DNA of 62,858 bases, taken from assembly GCF_007993865.1 (NCBI RefSeq), contig NZ_VIUH01000026.1, forward strand, positions 1 through 62,858, written 5' to 3'. This document shows positions 9,031 through 18,092 of the stretch, one piece after another. The position numbers and the translations under genes were made by a program. Below the pieces are notes generated by a model. That model was not told the origin of the DNA and did no database searches. It saw nothing but the letters and a program-made list of their open reading frames with translations. Positions within the stretch are counted from its first letter, which is position 1; each line of letters opens with the position of its first letter. The stretch comes from Pseudomonas sp. SJZ079. GTDB taxonomy: Bacteria; Pseudomonadota; Gammaproteobacteria; Pseudomonadales; Pseudomonadaceae.

Positions 9031-9373
9031 AGCACTACCCCTTGCTCGCGCGCTGGCCCGAGAGGCGCGCGGCCTATCAGGGTCAATAGTCGGGCGCCGC
9101 TACAGCGGCGGCAACCGCTGGTTTATATCGCTTTCCTCTAACCAGCCGGCCCATCCGAATATTGCAACGTCGCCCCTATATTTACTCCGGCTGCAGCGTC
9201 TGCCAACCGCCGCCCAAGGCGGCGATCAGCTGCACCAGAAGGTCCTGCACCAGAACTCGGGGTTGAGGCATGCGGCCTTGGTCAGGATCTCGCATCCGGT
9301 CTCGGTGTTGAGCCGGATCAGTGAAGTATTGCCAATGGCCGATAAAACCCTGGTACAGCTTCATGCTGCCCTA
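9031..9373. other. Intergenic region with gene remnants, 343 bp
   Basis: It contains the promoter region of the phosphoribosyltransferase gene on the minus strand and, from about 9182 to 9364, a mosaic of two decayed gene fragments described separately. No intact gene. Confidence 0.6.
9182..9364 (-). pseudogene. Mosaic remnant: cysteine-synthase-like N-terminus joined to an efflux outer-membrane protein C-terminus
   Basis: Read on the minus strand, one frame of about 9255-9350 gives AIGNTSLIRLN, then TETGCEILTKAACLNP. This resembles the start of PLP-dependent cysteine synthases (IGNTPLIRLN...TGCEILGKAEFLNPG), with a small deletion between LN and TE, and the match ends at NP. In another frame the end of the block reads VQLIAALGGGWQTLQPE and stops at 9182. 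That matches the C-terminus of the intact opmB product (VQLIAALGGGWQAQQ). At DNA level about 34 bases match the opmB 3' end near 22487-22520 with two differences. It appears to be the scar of a deletion joining two former genes. No functional product is expected. Confidence 0.6.
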
Positions 9374-12300
9374 TCAGCCTGCCTTATCCCTTGCTGTATC
9401 GGCCGGCGTGCCGGCTGGCCGATAGCCCTGCTGGTCCAGCAGTTGCTGACGCAAGCGCCGGTTTTCCTGCACCAGATGACACTGGGCAAAACCGTCGCGC
9501 AACTGGCTGCGCAGGTCATCGGCATCCCAAGGGGTGCTGATGAATCGGTAGATCACACCCTCGTTGACGGCCTTGAGGATGAGGCCAATCTCGCTGGCGT
9601 CGCTCAACACCATGCGAATGATCTCTGGGTAGATGCTCCTGACCCGGCGTAGGAACTCCACTCCATCCATATCGGCCAGACGCGGCTGGCTCAACACCAC
9701 GCCCACCGGATGAGTTGCCAGCAGGGCCAACGCCTCGGCGCTGTTGCTGGCCGTCAGGGTGCGGTATTTCTCCAGGCGCAGCTCGCGTAGCAGCGTATCG
9801 AGGTTGCTCTGCTCATCATCGACCAGCAACAGGTAGTGCTCCTGCTCGTCAACCATGATCGCCGGCAGCTCCAACTCGGCGCCCTCGTCGAGGAACTGCA
9901 GGCATGCCTGGGGTGGTAGCGGCGGAGAGTAATAGTAGCCCTGCAACTCGTCGCAACCCGCAGCCCGCAGAAAACCGAGCTGCTCGGCGGTTTCCACCCC
10001 TTCGGCAATCACCTTGATGCCCATGTTGTGGCCGATCGAGATCATCGAGCGCACCAGCGAGGCACTGTCCGGGTCTAAGTGCACATCGGTGACGAAGCTG
10101 CGGTCGATCTTCAACTCGCTGAAGGGAAAGCGCTTTAAATAGCCCAGAGAGGAATAGCCGGTACCGAAATCGTCGATCGAGAAGCGGATGCCCAGGCCGA
10201 TCAACTCGCGCATCTTGACCAGCACTTCCTCGGCATTGGTCATCAGCATGGTCTCGGTCACCTCCAGCTTGAAGCGGAACGGCGCCACCCCCTGCTGGCT
10301 GAGGATCTGCTGGATGCGCGAGACGAAATCGGCGGCCATGAAACTGACGGCCGAGAAGTTCACCGCGACGCTCACCCCCAGCAGACTGCTCTCCCAGACC
10401 CGCATTTGCCGGCAAACGGCATCGAACACATAGAGATCGATGGCAACGATCTGGCCGGTTTCCTCGGCCAGCGGGATGAACTCGTCGGGCATCACCTGCT
10501 TGCCCTGATGGTTCCAGCGCACCAGGGCCTCGAAGCCGCACAGGCGACCGGTGTGCAGGTCCAGTTGCGGTTGATAAACCACCCTGTACTCATCGTGCTG
10601 CAGGGCATAACGGATATCGCGCTCTAGCATCAGGCGCCGCTGCATCTGCTCGTTCATCTGCGGCATGAACGCGCAGATGCGGTTGCGACCCTGATGCTTG
10701 GCCTGGTACATGGCGGTATCGGCGTTGCGCAACAGGGTACCGAGGTCGCGTCCGTCATCGGGGAAGCAACAGAAGCCAATGCTGCAACTGACCACCACTT
10801 CCTGGCCGTCGAGCAGCATGGGCTCGGCGACGCACTGCTGAAAACGCCCCAGGCCGTCGATGCGCCTGGTGAGCTGGCCACCATCGGCCAACAGAATGAC
10901 GAACTCGTCGCCCCCCAAACGTGCCACTGTGTCGAATTCCCGCGCGCAGCCGCGCAGGCGCTCGGCCACCTGCACCAGCAGCTGGTCGCCGGCGCTGTGG
11001 CCCAGGCTGTCGTTGACCACCTTGAAATGGTCGATGTCCATGAATACCAGGTCGAACTGACCCTGATTGCGGCTGGCGAAGGCGATGGCCTGGTGGATGC
11101 GATCGTTGAGCAGGTTGCGGTTGGGCAGCCCGGTCAGGCTGTCGTGGTTGGCCTGGTGCTCCAGTTCCTCCTGGTAGCGCTTGGCCTCGGTGATGTCGTT
11201 GAGGATGCCGACGAAGTGGCTGACCCGGCCGCGATCGTTCACCACGGGGGCGAGGCGCAGCTCGTTCCAGAAGGCCGAGCCATCCTTGCGGTAGTTACGC
11301 AGCACGGCTCTACCCTCCTCCTCGGCTTGCAGCGCCCGACGGACGCTGGCCAGCTCCGGCTGCTCGGTCTCCTCTCCCTGCAAGAGCCGGCAGTTGCGCC
11401 CCAGCACCTCCTCGCTGCGGTAGCCGGTGATGCGCTCGAAGGCCGGATTGACGTAGACGATCGGCTGGTCGTCGAGCTGATTGTCGGTGATCACGATGGC
11501 GTTGACGCAGGCTTCCATCGCCCGCGTGCGGATACGGATCTCCAGGTCACGCTGACGCTGCTCGCTGATGTCCTGGATCACCGCTATGGCGCCCTGGAGC
11601 ACGCCATGTTGGTCGTGGAACGGCACAGCGGAATTGAGAATGGTCTTGTGGCTGTCATCGAAGGCCTGGATATCGATCACCTCGTTGCGCAGCACCTGGC
11701 CATTGCGCACGGCCCTGACCAGCGGCCAGTCCTCGGCCTGCAGCGACTCGCCGCGTTCCGCCCAGACGCCGTGATGGCGAGCATAGTCGTCCAGGTCCGC
11801 GGGTTGCGGCCCGGCCCAAATCAGCCCGTTCTCGGCGTTGCTGAGGATCAGCCGGCCCTCGCTGTCGGCGACAGAGACACCGACTGGCAGGTTGTCGAGA
11901 ATCTTGCGCAGCAAGGCCTCGTTCTGCGCCAGCGCCCCAGTACGTTGTTCCACCAGTTGCTCGAGGCTCTCGAACAGACGCACCCGGCCCAGGGCCATGG
12001 CGAACTGGCGGCCGATCGAGGCCAGGGCGTTGAGCGCATCCACCGGCCAGCTCTGCGCCTGAGTGCGCACCACATTGAGCATGCCGATGGTTTCGCCGCC
12101 AAGCAGCAAGGGGATGCTCGCGTGGCTGCCTTCCCCCATCTGTTGCAGGGCCGGGCAAGCAGCGATATTGCACGGCGCGCTCAGCTGGTCGTGGAGCCAG
12201 GCGTGCCGACATGGGCAGTTCAGCGAACAACTCGTCAAGCGCCCCAGGTCGTAATCGCCGTCACGCCCGCGGGAACCCGCTACCCGCAGCGAGCCACCCG

Positions 12301-13003
12301 GTTCGGCGGTATCGGCCAGCAGCAACCAGGTGCCCACGGCATTGGGGAACTCGAGGATGCGCCCCAGGGCCGTATCGATCACATGACGCTCGCTGCTGGC
12401 ATCGCTCAGACCACTGGTGAAGTGAAACAGGCAGTTCAGCAGCGAGTTGCTGCGGGTCAGCTCGTCGTGTTTGGCCAGCAGTTCGTGGTTGAGCCGTACG
12501 CCTTGCTCGTAAGTGGAGATCAACAGGTCGAGAATTTGCTGACGGCCGGCGGTGATGAAGTGCCGCTCACCCTCCAGTACCACCTCCACGCCCATTTGCA
12601 CCCGCTCGTTGCTGCGCAGTTCGAGATTGACCAAGAAATAGCGGATGCGCGACATCAGGTATTTCTCGTCATAGGGCTTGACGATGAAATTGTCGGCGCC
12701 GCAGGCCAGGCCATGCACCACATCCCGCGCATCGGCCAGGCTAGTCACCAGAATCACCGGGATGCCCTTGGTGCGCGGGTCGCCCTTGAGCTGGCGACAG
12801 AGTTCATAGCCATCCATCTGCGGCATGACGATATCGCTGATGACTATGGTCGGCAAATATCCGGCCAGAAACTCCAGCGCCTCCACGCCGTTGCGCGCGA
12901 CTTGTACCTGGCAACCGGCGGACTCCAGCAGGAACTGCAGTTCAGTGGCCTGGGTCGGACTGTCCTCGACTATCAAAATTTCCGCGTTGTCGAACATGGT
13001 CAA
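9374..13003 (-). CDS. REC-GAF-PAS-PAS-GGDEF-EAL-REC composite output protein of the Wsp-like system
   Basis: A 1209-residue soluble signalling protein. Domains in order: receiver (about 8-120, phosphoacceptor Asp in VISDIVMPQMDG), GAF-like (about 190-350), two PAS (about 360-480 and 490-610), GGDEF (about 625-790, intact GGDEF with REFD I-site), EAL (about 805-1045, with EALVRW, NFSA, EVTET, DDFGTGYSS, LKIDRSF, AEGVE and LQGYY intact), and a C-terminal receiver-like domain (about 1056-1180). The last domain has SQPR where receivers have SDQR, so its phosphorylatable Asp is missing (codon 9686-9688). The ATG overlaps the cheB stop by four bases. It takes the place of WspR, as target of the CheA-type kinase, but carries both c-di-GMP synthesis and hydrolysis domains. 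Confidence 0.92.
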   Translation of the reverse strand: MTMFDNAEILIVEDSPTQATELQFLLESAGCQVQVARNGVEALEFLAGYLPTIVISDIVMPQMDGYELCRQLKGDPRTKGIPVILVTSLADARDVVHGLACGADNFIVKPYDEKYLMSRIRYFLVNLELRSNERVQMGVEVVLEGERHFITAGRQQILDLLISTYEQGVRLNHELLAKHDELTRSNSLLNCLFHFTSGLSDASSERHVIDTALGRILEFPNAVGTWLLLADTAEPGGSLRVAGSRGRDGDYDLGRLTSCSLNCPCRHAWLHDQLSAPCNIAACPALQQMGEGSHASIPLLLGGETIGMLNVVRTQAQSWPVDALNALASIGRQFAMALGRVRLFESLEQLVEQRTGALAQNEALLRKILDNLPVGVSVADSEGRLILSNAENGLIWAGPQPADLDDYARHHGVWAERGESLQAEDWPLVRAVRNGQVLRNEVIDIQAFDDSHKTILNSAVPFHDQHGVLQGAIAVIQDISEQRQRDLEIRIRTRAMEACVNAIVITDNQLDDQPIVYVNPAFERITGYRSEEVLGRNCRLLQGEETEQPELASVRRALQAEEEGRAVLRNYRKDGSAFWNELRLAPVVNDRGRVSHFVGILNDITEAKRYQEELEHQANHDSLTGLPNRNLLNDRIHQAIAFASRNQGQFDLVFMDIDHFKVVNDSLGHSAGDQLLVQVAERLRGCAREFDTVARLGGDEFVILLADGGQLTRRIDGLGRFQQCVAEPMLLDGQEVVVSCSIGFCCFPDDGRDLGTLLRNADTAMYQAKHQGRNRICAFMPQMNEQMQRRLMLERDIRYALQHDEYRVVYQPQLDLHTGRLCGFEALVRWNHQGKQVMPDEFIPLAEETGQIVAIDLYVFDAVCRQMRVWESSLLGVSVAVNFSAVSFMAADFVSRIQQILSQQGVAPFRFKLEVTETMLMTNAEEVLVKMRELIGLGIRFSIDDFGTGYSSLGYLKRFPFSELKIDRSFVTDVHLDPDSASLVRSMISIGHNMGIKVIAEGVETAEQLGFLRAAGCDELQGYYYSPPLPPQACLQFLDEGAELELPAIMVDEQEHYLLLVDDEQSNLDTLLRELRLEKYRTLTASNSAEALALLATHPVGVVLSQPRLADMDGVEFLRRVRSIYPEIIRMVLSDASEIGLILKAVNEGVIYRFISTPWDADDLRSQLRDGFAQCHLVQENRRLRQQLLDQQGYRPAGTPADTARDKAG

Positions 13004-14052
13004 TCTCCTTCTGACCCAGTACTGCGGGAAAGGCTGCGTAGCGCAATCGAATTGAGCAGCGCCGCAATCGCCTCCGGTGGCAACACCTGGCGCGCCGCCT
13101 GCAACTTGATCGCCGCCCGTGGCATGGCATCGATCAGCGCACTGGTCGGCTCCTGGGCAATGGTCAGGGCCCCGCAGCGGTGCAGTTCGGCGAGTCCCTC
13201 GGCCCCGTCCCGGCCCATACCGGACAGCTGGATGCCGATGGCCTGGTTGCCGAGGCGCTGCGCCACGTTGCGGAACAGGTGATCGGCCGAAGGGCAGTAC
13301 AGCTCGCCGTTGCTGCCCTGCAACTGAGCCCGCAGCTCGGCGCTGACGCCCAGATGACTGCCGTCAGGCGGCAGGTACAGCCCCCCTGGCTGAAGCAGCT
13401 GGCCGTGCTCGGCGATACTCACCGACAAGCTGCAGACGCTCGCCAGCCAGTCGCGAAAACTGCCGAGAAATCCTACGCTAATATGCTGGGCCAGCAGCAG
13501 CGGCCAGGGTTGCTGTGCGCTCAGGTGTGACAGCAGCGCCTTGAGCGCAACCGGGCCACCGGCGGACGCGGCAATGGCCACCAGCTTTGGGCTCTCCGAA
13601 CTCAGCGGCGCCCTGAGTGGCGCAGCAGTCAGCGTCTTCACTGCGCGCGGTCGCCGCACTATCTTGACCTGCGCCATGCTGCGCAGGGTGCGCACCAGCG
13701 CCCCGATAAGCTGCTTGAAATTAGCCGCCTCTGGCCCTTGGGGCTTCTCTAGTACCGCCAGGGCACCGGCTTCCAGAGCGTGCATGGCCGTCGCCGCCGC
13801 ATAGGCATTGGCGCTGGCGGTCACCACCACCACCGGCAGGGCATAGAGCTCGAGAATGCGCGCCGTGGTTTCATAACCGTTCATGCCCGGCATGTGCACA
13901 TCCATGGTGATGATGTCGGGTCGATAGCCCTCCAGCAGACGTAAGGCTTGTTCGCCGCTGTCCGCTTCACGCACTTCGAAACCTTCATCCTCGAACACCG
14001 AGCGCAGCAACATGCGCAATACCGGTGAGTCGTCGACAATCAGCACGCGCAT
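13000..14052 (-). CDS. CheB/WspF-like protein-glutamate methylesterase
   Basis: 350 residues. An N-terminal receiver (1 to about 115, phospho-Asp in TMDVHMPGMNG) is joined by a linker to a CheB methylesterase domain (about 155-345). Catalytic residues visible are the serine in IAASAGGP, the histidine in AQHISVGF and the aspartate in GMGRDGAEG. It removes receptor methyl groups and resets the signal. In the Wsp system, loss of the equivalent protein locks c-di-GMP high. The ATG at 14052 has GGGAG five bases upstream; a TTG start 12 bases earlier was rejected. Its stop overlaps the next start (ATGA), coupling it to the output protein. Confidence 0.93.
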   Translation of the reverse strand: MRVLIVDDSPVLRMLLRSVFEDEGFEVREADSGEQALRLLEGYRPDIITMDVHMPGMNGYETTARILELYALPVVVVTASANAYAAATAMHALEAGALAVLEKPQGPEAANFKQLIGALVRTLRSMAQVKIVRRPRAVKTLTAAPLRAPLSSESPKLVAIAASAGGPVALKALLSHLSAQQPWPLLLAQHISVGFLGSFRDWLASVCSLSVSIAEHGQLLQPGGLYLPPDGSHLGVSAELRAQLQGSNGELYCPSADHLFRNVAQRLGNQAIGIQLSGMGRDGAEGLAELHRCGALTIAQEPTSALIDAMPRAAIKLQAARQVLPPEAIAALLNSIALRSLSRSTGSEGD

Positions 14053-14064
14053 GACTGCTCCCAA

Positions 14065-16263
14065 TCAAATCAAACGGCGAATGGCGTCCAGCAGGCTATC
14101 CTGCTCGAAGCCGCTTTTCACCAGGTAGGCATTGGCCCCAACCTCCAGACCGCGAGCGCGGTCTTCGGCCGAATGCAATGCCGTCACCAGTACCACCGGC
14201 AAGTCGGTCAGCTCACGGTCGAGCCGAATCCGCTGGGTCAAGGTGAAACCATCCATACGCGGCATTTCCACATCCGACACCAGCAGATCGAACGCCCCCT
14301 GCTTCAGGGTGTTCCAGGCTTCCAGGCCATCGTTGGCCGTTGCCACCTGGTAACCGGCGCCCTCCAGGATGGCTTTCAGCAGGCCGCGCGAAGTAAAGGA
14401 GTCTTCGGCGATCAGCAGGCGTTGCGCAGTGTTGCCAGACGTCTCCTGCACGTTGCGCTCAAGGCTGCCGGCCCCCACCGACAGGGCACTACGGTAGAGG
14501 TCTCCCGGATGCAGAATGGGCACCAGCTGCCCGTCGCCGAGCAGGGTCGCCCCTAACAGGTTGCGCACCCGCAGCAGCTGACGGCCGAGACTCTTGACGG
14601 TGATTTCCTGGTCACCGAGCAGCTCGTCGACCAGCAGCACGAAGGGTTCCCCACGGACTTTCAGTAGCAGCAGAGTCAGGTCGTCATCCCTGCCCACCGA
14701 ACTGCTCAGGCCGAGCACGTCGGCCAGGGCCCAGACCGGCAGCACTCGCCCGTCGAGCGTCAGCGAGGGGCGGTTCTCCAGATTCTTCACGGCACTGGAC
14801 GGCAGCCGCAGGCAGCGCTCCACGGCCAGGGCCGGCATGGCGAAGGTGCGCTCGGCGATGCGTACGATCACTGCACGGAAGGTCGACAGGCTGAGTGGTA
14901 GGTGCAGGTGAAGGCAAGTGCCCTGGCCTGGGCTGGACTCCAGATCGATGCGTCCGCCGAGCCGTTCGACCGCCTCCTGGACGATGGCCATGCCCAGGCC
15001 GCGCCCGGACAAGTCGGTGATCAACGCGCTGGTCGACAGCCCGGAGCGAAAGATCAGCCGCCGGCATTCCGCCTCGCTAAGCGCCTCGGCCTGCTCCGCA
15101 CTGAGCAGCCCGGCAGCCAGTGCCTTGGCCCTCAAGACCTCGACGTCGATACCCGCGCCATCGTCCTCTACGCGCAGCTCGAAACGATCCGCCGACTCCT
15201 GTAACAACTCGACCTGCAGCCGCCCGACGGGCGGCTTGCCGTTGGCTACGCGGCGGTCCGGCGACTCCAGGCCATGATCAACGGCATTGCGTAGCAGGTG
15301 GGTGAGTACGGTGCGCAGTTCGTCGAGGATGCGCTTGTCGACCTGCAGATCGGTGCCGCGCACCTGCAGGTCAACACGTTTGCCGGCCTGGCTGGCCAAG
15401 TCCTGGACCATGGCCGGCAGCCCTTCCACCAGATTGCTACCGGCCAGCAACAGCACCGCCTGCAGCTCGCCGACGTGGGCATCTGAGAGCTGCGCCAAGC
15501 CCTGGGCCAGGTGCCGTCCTGCCTTTTCCAGGTGGACTGCCTCGAAATGCAGGCGGTCGAGCTGCGCCTGGCTCCAGTTCAGATAATCGAGCAGGCCCTT
15601 CAGGGCATCCCGGCTGGTCAGGGGCAAGGCCTCCAAGCCTGCATGCAGCTGCTTTAAGTTGCCGGCATCGAGCAGGCGCTTGCCTCGCTGCGGCTCGAAG
15701 GCCTGCGCGTGCTCACGCAGGCGGCGCGCATAGGCCTGGGCTTCGAGTTTGTGCTGCAGCAGGCTTTCGCTGTGAAACAGCAAGGTGTCCAGGCGACGTG
15801 TGGAAACCCTGACCATGCTGGGATCAGCCGGTTGCACAGGGTTGGTCAGCGGCGTCCTCGGCAGGGCGACGGCTTCGCCACGCGCGGCGCTTTCCAGCTG
15901 GCCGCACAGCAGTTCGGACTCGCCGGAGCCAGGCTCTTGTCCGGCGTGCAACTGCTGCACCGCGCGCAGGGCGTGCCGACACAACTCGACACGTTCCGCG
16001 GTCAGCTCCAGCTGTCCGCCGCGAATCGCCCCCAGCAGGCTCTCCCAGGCATGGCAGAGGCGTTCGATCGACGGCAGGCTGACCGCCCGGGCAGCGCCCT
16101 TGAGACTGTGCACCTCGCGAAACAGCGACTCGATGGAGTCGTCACTGGCGCCGGCCTCGCGCCAGTTCGCCAAGGTGTCGGCGAGCACGCCCAGGCGCTC
16201 GCCCGCCTCGATCCGGAAGCTTTCCAGCAGGCGCTGCTGCAGCGCTTTACGGTCCAGGCTCAT
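14065..16263 (-). CDS. CheA-type hybrid histidine kinase with receiver (WspE-like)
   Basis: 732 residues. The Hpt domain comes first, with phosphohistidine H52 in EVHSLKGAAR. Then come the dimerisation helices, an HATPase (N-box HLLRNAVDHGLE, G1 DDGAGID, G2 SGRGLGM), a CheW-like coupling domain (about 460-590), and a C-terminal receiver (phospho-Asp in VSDVEMPRMDG). Fusion of CheA with a receiver, next to CheB and a GGDEF protein, is the arrangement of WspE. It should phosphorylate itself and pass phosphate to the CheB and output-protein receivers; its own receiver may be a phosphate sink. The start follows the upstream receptor gene by only seven bases. It acts in a cytoplasmic array under the two receptors. 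Confidence 0.93.
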   Translation of the reverse strand: MSLDRKALQQRLLESFRIEAGERLGVLADTLANWREAGASDDSIESLFREVHSLKGAARAVSLPSIERLCHAWESLLGAIRGGQLELTAERVELCRHALRAVQQLHAGQEPGSGESELLCGQLESAARGEAVALPRTPLTNPVQPADPSMVRVSTRRLDTLLFHSESLLQHKLEAQAYARRLREHAQAFEPQRGKRLLDAGNLKQLHAGLEALPLTSRDALKGLLDYLNWSQAQLDRLHFEAVHLEKAGRHLAQGLAQLSDAHVGELQAVLLLAGSNLVEGLPAMVQDLASQAGKRVDLQVRGTDLQVDKRILDELRTVLTHLLRNAVDHGLESPDRRVANGKPPVGRLQVELLQESADRFELRVEDDGAGIDVEVLRAKALAAGLLSAEQAEALSEAECRRLIFRSGLSTSALITDLSGRGLGMAIVQEAVERLGGRIDLESSPGQGTCLHLHLPLSLSTFRAVIVRIAERTFAMPALAVERCLRLPSSAVKNLENRPSLTLDGRVLPVWALADVLGLSSSVGRDDDLTLLLLKVRGEPFVLLVDELLGDQEITVKSLGRQLLRVRNLLGATLLGDGQLVPILHPGDLYRSALSVGAGSLERNVQETSGNTAQRLLIAEDSFTSRGLLKAILEGAGYQVATANDGLEAWNTLKQGAFDLLVSDVEMPRMDGFTLTQRIRLDRELTDLPVVLVTALHSAEDRARGLEVGANAYLVKSGFEQDSLLDAIRRLI

Positions 16264-16270
16264 GTTCTAC

Positions 16271-18028
16271 TCACAACTTGAATTGGGCCGCGAGGCCCTG
16301 CAGTTTTACACCCAACTCATGCAGGTTGCGGGTGGCCTGGTCCATCTGACGCGTACCGCTGACATTGCTCTGGCTGGCCTCGCGAATGCTGCTCATAGCA
16401 TTGGCGACCTGGTCCATGCCGACCATCTGCTGCTGACTGGTGGCGGCGATCTGCAGGGCCATTTCACTGGACTCGGCGATGCTGCTGTCCAGGGCGCGGA
16501 TCGCCTCGCCGCTCGACTGCGCCCGTTCGTAGCCGGCCTCCACCGTCTTGCTGCCCTGTTCGGCCAGCAGCACCGCCTTGGTCATGGCCTTCTGGATCTC
16601 GCCGAGGATTCCACGCACCTGGTTGGTGGCCTGTTTCGACTGGTCGGCCAGGGCCTTGACCTCCTGGGCCACCACCGAGAAGCCCTTGCCGGTCTCGCCG
16701 GCCCGCATCGCCTCGATCGAGGCGTTGACCCCAAGCAGGTTGGACTGCTCGGCCAAGTCGCTGACCGAGGCGACTATTTCGCCTATGGTCTGGCTCTGCT
16801 CACCCAGGCGCATGATGCTTTCCGCCACCGCCTGCATCTGCTCGCGGATCTGCCCCATGCCCTTGAGCGCCTCCTCCACCGATTGGCGCCCGCCCTGGGC
16901 CACCTCGCGGGTGCGCGCGGTGCTGTCGGCCACCGACTGCGCCTTGCCGCTGGCCAGTACGGCGGTCTGCTTGACCTCGTCCACCGTGGTGACTATTTCG
17001 CTGATGGCGGTGGCGGTTTCCTGAGTATTGGTGGCCACTTGGCTGGTGGCCGCCAACACTTCCTCGCTGGACGTCGCCAACACGGTGATGCCTTCGTTGA
17101 GCTCCCCGACCAGGTTGCGCAGGTTGGCCAACATGGTGGCGAAGGCGGTACCCAGCACATCCTGGTCGGATACCGGCTGACTGTCCTGGCTCAGGTGCCC
17201 CTGGGCCAGATACTCGGCCTTGGCAGCCAGTGCCAGCAGATACTGGCTCATCTGGCTGAAGGCAAGGGCCAGTCGACCGACCTCGTCACGGCGGCTCTCG
17301 CTGCGCAGCTCCCTGGGTATTTCACCGCGGCTAATCCGCTCGGCCATTAGGGTCAGATGCGCCAGTGGCTGGGCAATGTGCCGGCTGAGCAGCCAGGCCA
17401 TGAGCATGCCGAAGATCAATACGAGCGCCCCGACCAACAGCTGCTCCACGCGCTGGCGCTCCACTGTTTCCTCAGAGCGGACCAGTGCTTGGCGTACGTT
17501 GTGCTCGGTGAGTTCGGCCAGACGCAACCCCAGGTCATTGATCTGCACCATCCGTTCGAGCTGAATCCCCAAGGCCAGGGCCTCAGCCTGCTCCAGCTGC
17601 CCGCTGCGGATGAGTGGCAACAATTGCTGGTCGCGGGTCTCGACGAAGGCGGCGCGCACGCCGATCAGCTGGTCGAGCAGCCGGCGCGTCTCGCCGTCAT
17701 CGCCCAGGCCACCGAGTAGCTCATCGAACAGGCGATCATTGGCCCGAGATAAGGCCTCGATCTCGCCCTCGCTCTGACGCAGCTTGTCGCCCTGGCTATT
17801 GGCCATCGCCTGCAACAGCTCGGCACGCTGGGTGATGATGTTGATGCGCAGTTCTTTGACCTTGGATACCCGCTCTAAGCTGCCTTGGAACAGCCGGGCC
17901 TCACTCTTCTGCAGATCGGCGAAACGCTGCAGCGAAGTGATCAGCAGGGCGCCGAAAGCGACTATGAGTACGGCAAAAACCAGAACCAGCTTGCTGCCGA
18001 TACGCAGGTTGGCAATATTTCCTAGCAT
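16271..18028 (-). CDS. Methyl-accepting chemotaxis protein, second of a tandem pair
   Basis: 585 residues. TM1 lies at about 10-32, then a helical periplasmic sensor of four-helix-bundle type (about 35-190) and TM2 (about 195-215). A HAMP domain follows, with an extra segment of about 39 residues (from ALAAKAEYLAQGHL to TMLANL) that the neighbouring receptor lacks and that resembles a second HAMP unit. The signalling tip reads DLAEQSNLLGVNASIEAMRAGE. There is no C-terminal CheR-docking pentapeptide; the protein ends QFKL. The last 300 residues are nearly identical to the adjacent receptor, while the sensor domains differ. It feeds the CheA-type kinase encoded just downstream. The ligand is unknown. 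Confidence 0.92.
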   Translation of the reverse strand: MLGNIANLRIGSKLVLVFAVLIVAFGALLITSLQRFADLQKSEARLFQGSLERVSKVKELRINIITQRAELLQAMANSQGDKLRQSEGEIEALSRANDRLFDELLGGLGDDGETRRLLDQLIGVRAAFVETRDQQLLPLIRSGQLEQAEALALGIQLERMVQINDLGLRLAELTEHNVRQALVRSEETVERQRVEQLLVGALVLIFGMLMAWLLSRHIAQPLAHLTLMAERISRGEIPRELRSESRRDEVGRLALAFSQMSQYLLALAAKAEYLAQGHLSQDSQPVSDQDVLGTAFATMLANLRNLVGELNEGITVLATSSEEVLAATSQVATNTQETATAISEIVTTVDEVKQTAVLASGKAQSVADSTARTREVAQGGRQSVEEALKGMGQIREQMQAVAESIMRLGEQSQTIGEIVASVSDLAEQSNLLGVNASIEAMRAGETGKGFSVVAQEVKALADQSKQATNQVRGILGEIQKAMTKAVLLAEQGSKTVEAGYERAQSSGEAIRALDSSIAESSEMALQIAATSQQQMVGMDQVANAMSSIREASQSNVSGTRQMDQATRNLHELGVKLQGLAAQFKL

Positions 18029-18092
18029 TCTCGCTTCTCCTTGTCCCTAGGCCACCCCCGCGGGGCAGTGCACAACGAATCCTGCATCCTCC

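Noticed and set aside
10694..13282. 862-residue open frame on the plus strand
   Set aside because: It is antisense to the 1209-residue output protein and cheB, which have full domain motifs. Long antisense frames are common in GC-rich DNA.
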